Shown piece after piece: positions 8,100-10,914 of a stretch of 10,914 nucleotides of DNA (the stretch's first letter is position 1; every line of letters starts with the position of its first letter). Under the pieces are notes generated by a model that had not been told where the DNA came from, searched no databases, and worked only from the letters and a program-made list of their open reading frames with translations. The stretch covers positions 1-10,914 of the forward strand of contig JANWZF010000024.1 in NCBI GenBank assembly GCA_025054905.1. Reading direction: 5' to 3'. The position numbers and the translations under genes are program-made. The stretch is from Tepidimonas sp. (GTDB taxonomy: Bacteria > Pseudomonadota > Gammaproteobacteria > Burkholderiales > Burkholderiaceae_C).

Positions 8100-8112
8100 T
8101 AGCGCTCATCAA
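8085..8112 (-). promoter_or_regulatory. Candidate sigma-70 promoter of the transporter/paaZ unit
   Basis: On the minus strand TTGATG (8112-8107, four of six bases of the -35 consensus) and AATAAT (8090-8085, five of six of the -10 consensus) are 16 bases apart. The -35 element lies in the last codons of paaE. The -10 element fills most of the spacer of the inverted repeat, so a repressor bound there would block polymerase. The predicted start near 8078 leaves a leader of about 80 bases before the ATG at 7998. This is a consensus reading only; no transcript data are available. Confidence 0.5.
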
Positions 8113-9196
8113 AACTCAGCACCAGCTTCGGCGTGCAGGCTCGCGCCTGACACGTCAGCACGAAGCCGGCGGCCACTTCAGCGTCGGTCAGACCAAAGTT
8201 GCGCTCCATCGTCACGCGGCCTTCCAGCACCTTGGCGCGGCAGGTGCTGCACACCCCGCCTTTGCACGAGTACGGCAGGTCCAGCCCGGCCTCCAGCGCC
8301 GCGTCCAGCACCGCTTCGCCCGCCCCAATCGGCACCTCGTGCTGCTTGCCGTCCAGCACGACGATGGCCTGTGCCGCTGCGTGCGCGGCGCGGCGGGCCT
8401 CGGCGGCATCGACGTCGGCCTGCACCTTGGCGGCCTGGGCGGCATCGGTGGTGAAGCGCTCGGTGTGGATGCGCTGCGGCGGCACCCCCGCCGCCAGCAG
8501 GGTCTGCTCGGTGGCCTGGATCATCGCCTCGGGCCCGCAGATGAACACCTCGTCCATGCTGGCAGCGGGCAGCAGCGCATCCATGATGGCGCGCACCTTG
8601 GCCGCATCCAGGCGTCCCTGCAGCAGGTCGACTTCCTGCGCCTGGCGCGACAGCACGTGGATCATCGTGAAGCGGTCCGGGTAGCGGTCCTTCAGATCCT
8701 GCAGCGCCTCGTTGAACATGATCGAGGCGGTGCGCCGATTGCCATAGACCAGCGTGAACTTGGACTGCGGTTGCTCTTCCAGCGTGCTGGCAACGATCGA
8801 CAGGATCGGCGTGATGCCCGAGCCGGCGGCAAAGCCGACGCGGTGCAGCGCGCGCGGCCGCTGCACCGTGAAGCGGCCCTGCGGCGGCATGACCTCCAGC
8901 GTCTGGCCGGGCTGCAGCGAACGCACGGCCCAGTTGGAAAACCGCCCGCCCACCACCGGCTTGATGCCGATGTCGAGCTCGCCGGCGCGCTGCAGGCGCG
9001 AGCGCGGGCTGCAGATGGAGTAGTTGCGGCGCAGCTCCTCGCCGTCCAGCAGGGCCCGCACGGTCAGATACTGGCCGGGTTCGAAGGCAAACGTCTCGCG
9101 CAACGCGGCCGGGACCTCGAAGGTGATGGACACGGCGCCGCCCGCTTCGGGGCTGACGCGCTTGATCGGCAGGGGGTGAAAACGGGGCACGCTCAT
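8099..9196 (-). CDS. paaE: Phenylacetyl-CoA 1,2-epoxidase, reductase subunit PaaE
   Basis: PaaE passes electrons from NADPH through FAD and a 2Fe-2S cluster to the diiron centre of PaaA, which makes 1,2-epoxyphenylacetyl-CoA. The product is 365 residues, against about 356 in E. coli. An FAD-binding barrel comes first, with GQYLTVR from 41 and RNYSICSP from 57. A nucleotide-binding domain follows, with AAGSGITP at 123-130, YGNRR from 151 and the CGPE motif at 220-223. The C-terminal plant-type ferredoxin has Cys311, Cys316 and Cys319 in YSCKGGVCSTCR and the fourth ligand Cys349. An alanine-rich stretch at about 251-277 joins reductase and ferredoxin and may be a longer flexible linker than usual. 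The ATG at 9196 gives the family N-terminus (FHPLPIKRVSPEAGGAVSI). The gap to paaD is 26 bases without a good Shine-Dalgarno sequence. The TAA stop touches the candidate operator, and the paaE tail holds the -35 box of the next unit. Confidence 0.97.
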   Translation of the reverse strand: MSVPRFHPLPIKRVSPEAGGAVSITFEVPAALRETFAFEPGQYLTVRALLDGEELRRNYSICSPRSRLQRAGELDIGIKPVVGGRFSNWAVRSLQPGQTLEVMPPQGRFTVQRPRALHRVGFAAGSGITPILSIVASTLEEQPQSKFTLVYGNRRTASIMFNEALQDLKDRYPDRFTMIHVLSRQAQEVDLLQGRLDAAKVRAIMDALLPAASMDEVFICGPEAMIQATEQTLLAAGVPPQRIHTERFTTDAAQAAKVQADVDAAEARRAAHAAAQAIVVLDGKQHEVPIGAGEAVLDAALEAGLDLPYSCKGGVCSTCRAKVLEGRVTMERNFGLTDAEVAAGFVLTCQARACTPKLVLSFDER

Positions 9197-9222
9197 GGCA
9201 GCGACGCTCGCAACAGAGGGGG

Positions 9223-9771
9223 TCAGTGGGGTTTGAAGTGGTCAAACGGCTCGCGGCAGTCCAGGCACTGCCACAGCGCCTTGCAGGCGGTGGAGCCGAA
9301 GCGGGAGACCTCGCGCGTGCGGGTGGAGCCGCAGCGCGGGCAGGCCACCGGCTCGGCCGGCGCGGGCACGAAGCGCAACACCTGTTCTGGGGGACTGGCC
9401 GGCCCTGGGCAGCGCCCCGGGGGAGCGATGCCGTAGGCGCGCAGCTTGGCGCGGGCCGCCTCGCTCATCCAGTCGGTGGTCCACGGCGGCGCCAGCTGCG
9501 TGGTCACCCGGCCCCGCACGCCCAGCCGCTGCAGCGTGGCGCGCACGTCATCCTCGATTTGCGCCATCGCTGGACATCCGCTGTAGGTCGGTGTGATGAC
9601 GACCTCCACCGCTGCGGGGTCGTCGGCGTCGGGGCGCACGGCGCGCAGGATACCCATGTCGGCCAGCGTCACCACCGGGATCTCGGGGTCGGTGAGTTGC
9701 TCCAACGCCGTCTGCACGCGCTGCAGGAGCGCGGCATCGACGGGAAAGGCGGGGTCGGCAGCGGTGTTCAT
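9223..9771 (-). CDS. paaD: PaaD, MIP18/DUF59-type maturation protein of phenylacetyl-CoA epoxidase
   Basis: PaaD belongs to the DUF59/MIP18 family linked to Fe-S cluster assembly. It is needed for the PaaABCE oxygenase in vivo but is not a stable subunit of it. The product is 182 residues. The DUF59 part includes LTDPEIPVVTLADMGILR from 26 and TPTYSGCPAMAQIE with the conserved Cys66. The C-terminus is the typical PaaD metal-binding tail CPRCGST (Cys144, Cys147), FGSTACKALWQCLDC (Cys163, Cys169, Cys172) and REPFDHFKPH. The tail is probably a zinc ribbon, or a cluster site, by inference. Residues about 116-140 form a proline-rich spacer between the two parts. The start at 9771 lies 25 bases after the paaC stop. 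No clear Shine-Dalgarno sequence is visible, so it probably depends on translation of paaC. Its place between paaC and paaE matches the usual paaABCDE order. Confidence 0.96.
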   Translation of the reverse strand: MNTAADPAFPVDAALLQRVQTALEQLTDPEIPVVTLADMGILRAVRPDADDPAAVEVVITPTYSGCPAMAQIEDDVRATLQRLGVRGRVTTQLAPPWTTDWMSEAARAKLRAYGIAPPGRCPGPASPPEQVLRFVPAPAEPVACPRCGSTRTREVSRFGSTACKALWQCLDCREPFDHFKPH

Positions 9772-9796
9772 GGCAGGCAGCGGGCGTCGGGGATGG

Positions 9797-10600
9797 TCAC
9801 CATTGCGCGCCGGGGTGGGCCCGCGCCACGCATTGCAGCTCGGCCAGCAGGTAGCTCAGGTGCTCGGAGTGCAGCCCGGTCTTGCCCTGCGGGACGTAGC
9901 CCTGGTCGCTGGGCAGACGCAACGTGGCCTCCTGCAGCGTGGCCTGCACGGTGGCCAGCCAGGGCTCGCGCAGCGTGCCAACGTCCACCCCGATGCCCGC
10001 CTGCACCGCCGCGTCCTCGAAGTCGGCGACGGCCCAGAACTCCTGCGTGTAGGGCATCAGGTGGTCGAACGCGGCCTGCATGCGCGCGTGCGACTCGTCG
10101 GTGCCGTCGCCCAGGCGCACCACCCATTCGCTGGCGTGACGCAGGTGGTAGCGCGCCTCCTTCAGCGACTTGGCCGCGATGGCCGCCAGCGGCGCGTGCG
10201 CCGAGCGCTGCAGCGCCTCCCACAGCGGCACCATCAGCGCGCTGTAGAGAAAATTGCGCGCCAGCGTCACGCCCCAGTCCATGTCGCCCTGCGCGTAGCC
10301 CACGCGCGGCAGACTGGCGGGCAGCTCCAGCAACACGTAGTTGCGAAATTCGTGCGCATCGCGCCAGTAGGCGTAGGTGTCCTCGGTGGCGGAGCCGCCG
10401 TGCAGCCGCGCCACTTCCTGGTACAGCAGCCGCGCCTGACCGATCAGGTCCAGCGTCTGATTGGCCAGCGCCAGGTCTTCTTCCAGCACCGGTCCGACTC
10501 CACACCACTGGCCGTTGCGCTGCGCCAGCACCAGCGCGTTGTCCCCCAGGTGCAGCAGGTAGTCGGTCAGCACGCTCGTTTCGGTGGCCACCGCGTCCAT
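9797..10600 (-). CDS. paaC: Phenylacetyl-CoA 1,2-epoxidase, structural subunit PaaC
   Basis: PaaC is the non-catalytic ferritin-like helical subunit that pairs with PaaA in the ring-epoxidising complex. From the ATG at 10600 the product is 267 residues, somewhat longer than the roughly 248 of E. coli. Recognisable stretches are YLLHLGDNALVLAQRNGQW near 14-32, EEDLALANQTLDLIGQARLL near 40-59, EDTYAYWRDAHEFRN near 73-87, KEARYHLRHASEWV near 147-160 and a C-terminal HSEHLSYLLAEL. The start is a choice between the ATG at 10600, which shares one base with the paaB stop (TGATG), and a GTG one codon earlier (GTGA, four-base overlap). ATG is preferred because both give the same frame and ATG is the stronger start. 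Either way translation is coupled to paaB. PaaC lacks a functional diiron site in the family; catalysis rests on PaaA, outside the window. Confidence 0.96.
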   Translation of the reverse strand: MDAVATETSVLTDYLLHLGDNALVLAQRNGQWCGVGPVLEEDLALANQTLDLIGQARLLYQEVARLHGGSATEDTYAYWRDAHEFRNYVLLELPASLPRVGYAQGDMDWGVTLARNFLYSALMVPLWEALQRSAHAPLAAIAAKSLKEARYHLRHASEWVVRLGDGTDESHARMQAAFDHLMPYTQEFWAVADFEDAAVQAGIGVDVGTLREPWLATVQATLQEATLRLPSDQGYVPQGKTGLHSEHLSYLLAELQCVARAHPGAQW

Positions 10601-10914
10601 CACATGTGCCCCACTTCTTCTGGAATGTCGTAGAAGGTCGGATGGCGGTAGATCTTGTCGGCCGCCGGGTCAAAAAACTCCTCCTTGTCCTGCGGGCGGC
10701 TGGCGACGATCGCCGCCGAGGGCACGACCCAGATGCTGACGCCTTCCTGGCGGCGGGTGTAGATGTCCCGCGCCATCTGCAGCGCGTGCTGCGCATCGGC
10801 GGCATGCAGGCTGCCGCAGTGCTTGTGCTCCAGGCCCTGCTTGCTGCGCACGAACACTTCCCACAGCGGCCAGTCCTTCAGCGCCGGGGTCGAGGGGGTG
10901 GGGGTGTCGCTCAT
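10600..10914 (-). CDS. paaB: Phenylacetyl-CoA 1,2-epoxidase, small subunit PaaB
   Basis: PaaB is the small subunit that helps bridge PaaAC units of the epoxidase. The frame gives 104 residues starting with an ATG formed by the last three bases of the window. The core WPLWEVFVRSKQGLEHKH, CGSLHAADAQHALQMARD, YTRRQEGVSIWVVPS and EEFFDPAADKIYRHPTFYDI is an almost unbroken match to known PaaB (about 95 residues in E. coli). The extra length is a Ser/Thr/Pro-rich N-terminal segment (residues 2-12) that may be dispensable. Because the window ends exactly at the ATG, an upstream in-frame start cannot be excluded, but the core is complete. Its stop overlaps the paaC start. paaA should lie just beyond the right edge. 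Confidence 0.96.
   Translation of the reverse strand: MSDTPTPSTPALKDWPLWEVFVRSKQGLEHKHCGSLHAADAQHALQMARDIYTRRQEGVSIWVVPSAAIVASRPQDKEEFFDPAADKIYRHPTFYDIPEEVGHM

Noticed and set aside
9768..10805. Long minus-strand frame of about 345 codons overlapping paaC and paaB
   Set aside because: It is an out-of-frame shadow rich in Arg, Gly and Ala; the same bases encode well-conserved PaaC and PaaB in the other frames.

Overview
The window is a compact catabolic and transport locus from a high-G+C bacterium. All ten genes lie on the minus strand, so transcription runs from the right end of the window to the left. Gene content, close protein similarity to known Paa proteins, strong GC bias and a Liv-type ABC transporter inside the paa genes suggest a betaproteobacterium, probably Burkholderiales (Comamonadaceae-like). 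That placement is an inference from recall, not from a search.

Right part (10914 down to 8099): paaB, paaC, paaD and paaE follow one another closely. With paaA, expected just beyond the right edge, they encode phenylacetyl-CoA 1,2-epoxidase. PaaB and PaaC are structural subunits, PaaE is the FAD/2Fe-2S reductase, and PaaD is the probable Fe-S or metal-centre maturation factor.

Middle part (7998 down to 3184): a complete branched-chain-amino-acid-type (HAAT/Liv) ABC importer. It has a periplasmic binding protein with a clear signal peptide, a LivH permease, one polypeptide fusing LivM permease to LivG ATPase, and a LivF ATPase. The last three genes are joined by 4-base ATGA overlaps. The best regulatory site of the window lies in front of the binding-protein gene: a perfect 8-bp inverted repeat with a promoter-like -10 element in its centre.

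Left part (3097 down to 1): paaZ (bifunctional oxepin-CoA hydrolase and semialdehyde dehydrogenase) and the N-terminal 330 residues of a 3-oxoadipyl-CoA/3-oxo-5,6-dehydrosuberyl-CoA thiolase (paaJ/pcaF type), which runs off the left edge.

Read as one unit, an aromatic acid is imported by the ABC system and activated to its CoA ester by a ligase not in this window. PaaABCE epoxidises the ring, PaaZ opens it and oxidises the product, and the thiolase cleaves the chain. The ligase PaaK and the PaaG, PaaF and PaaH steps are not seen here. There are no RNA genes, insertion sequences, CRISPR arrays or phage genes. No gene-free stretch exceeds about 100 bases. The points most worth a second look are the transporter placed among the paa genes, the promoter/operator at 8078-8112, the LivM-LivG fusion, and a G8 slippery tract at its end that could extend it into LivF.
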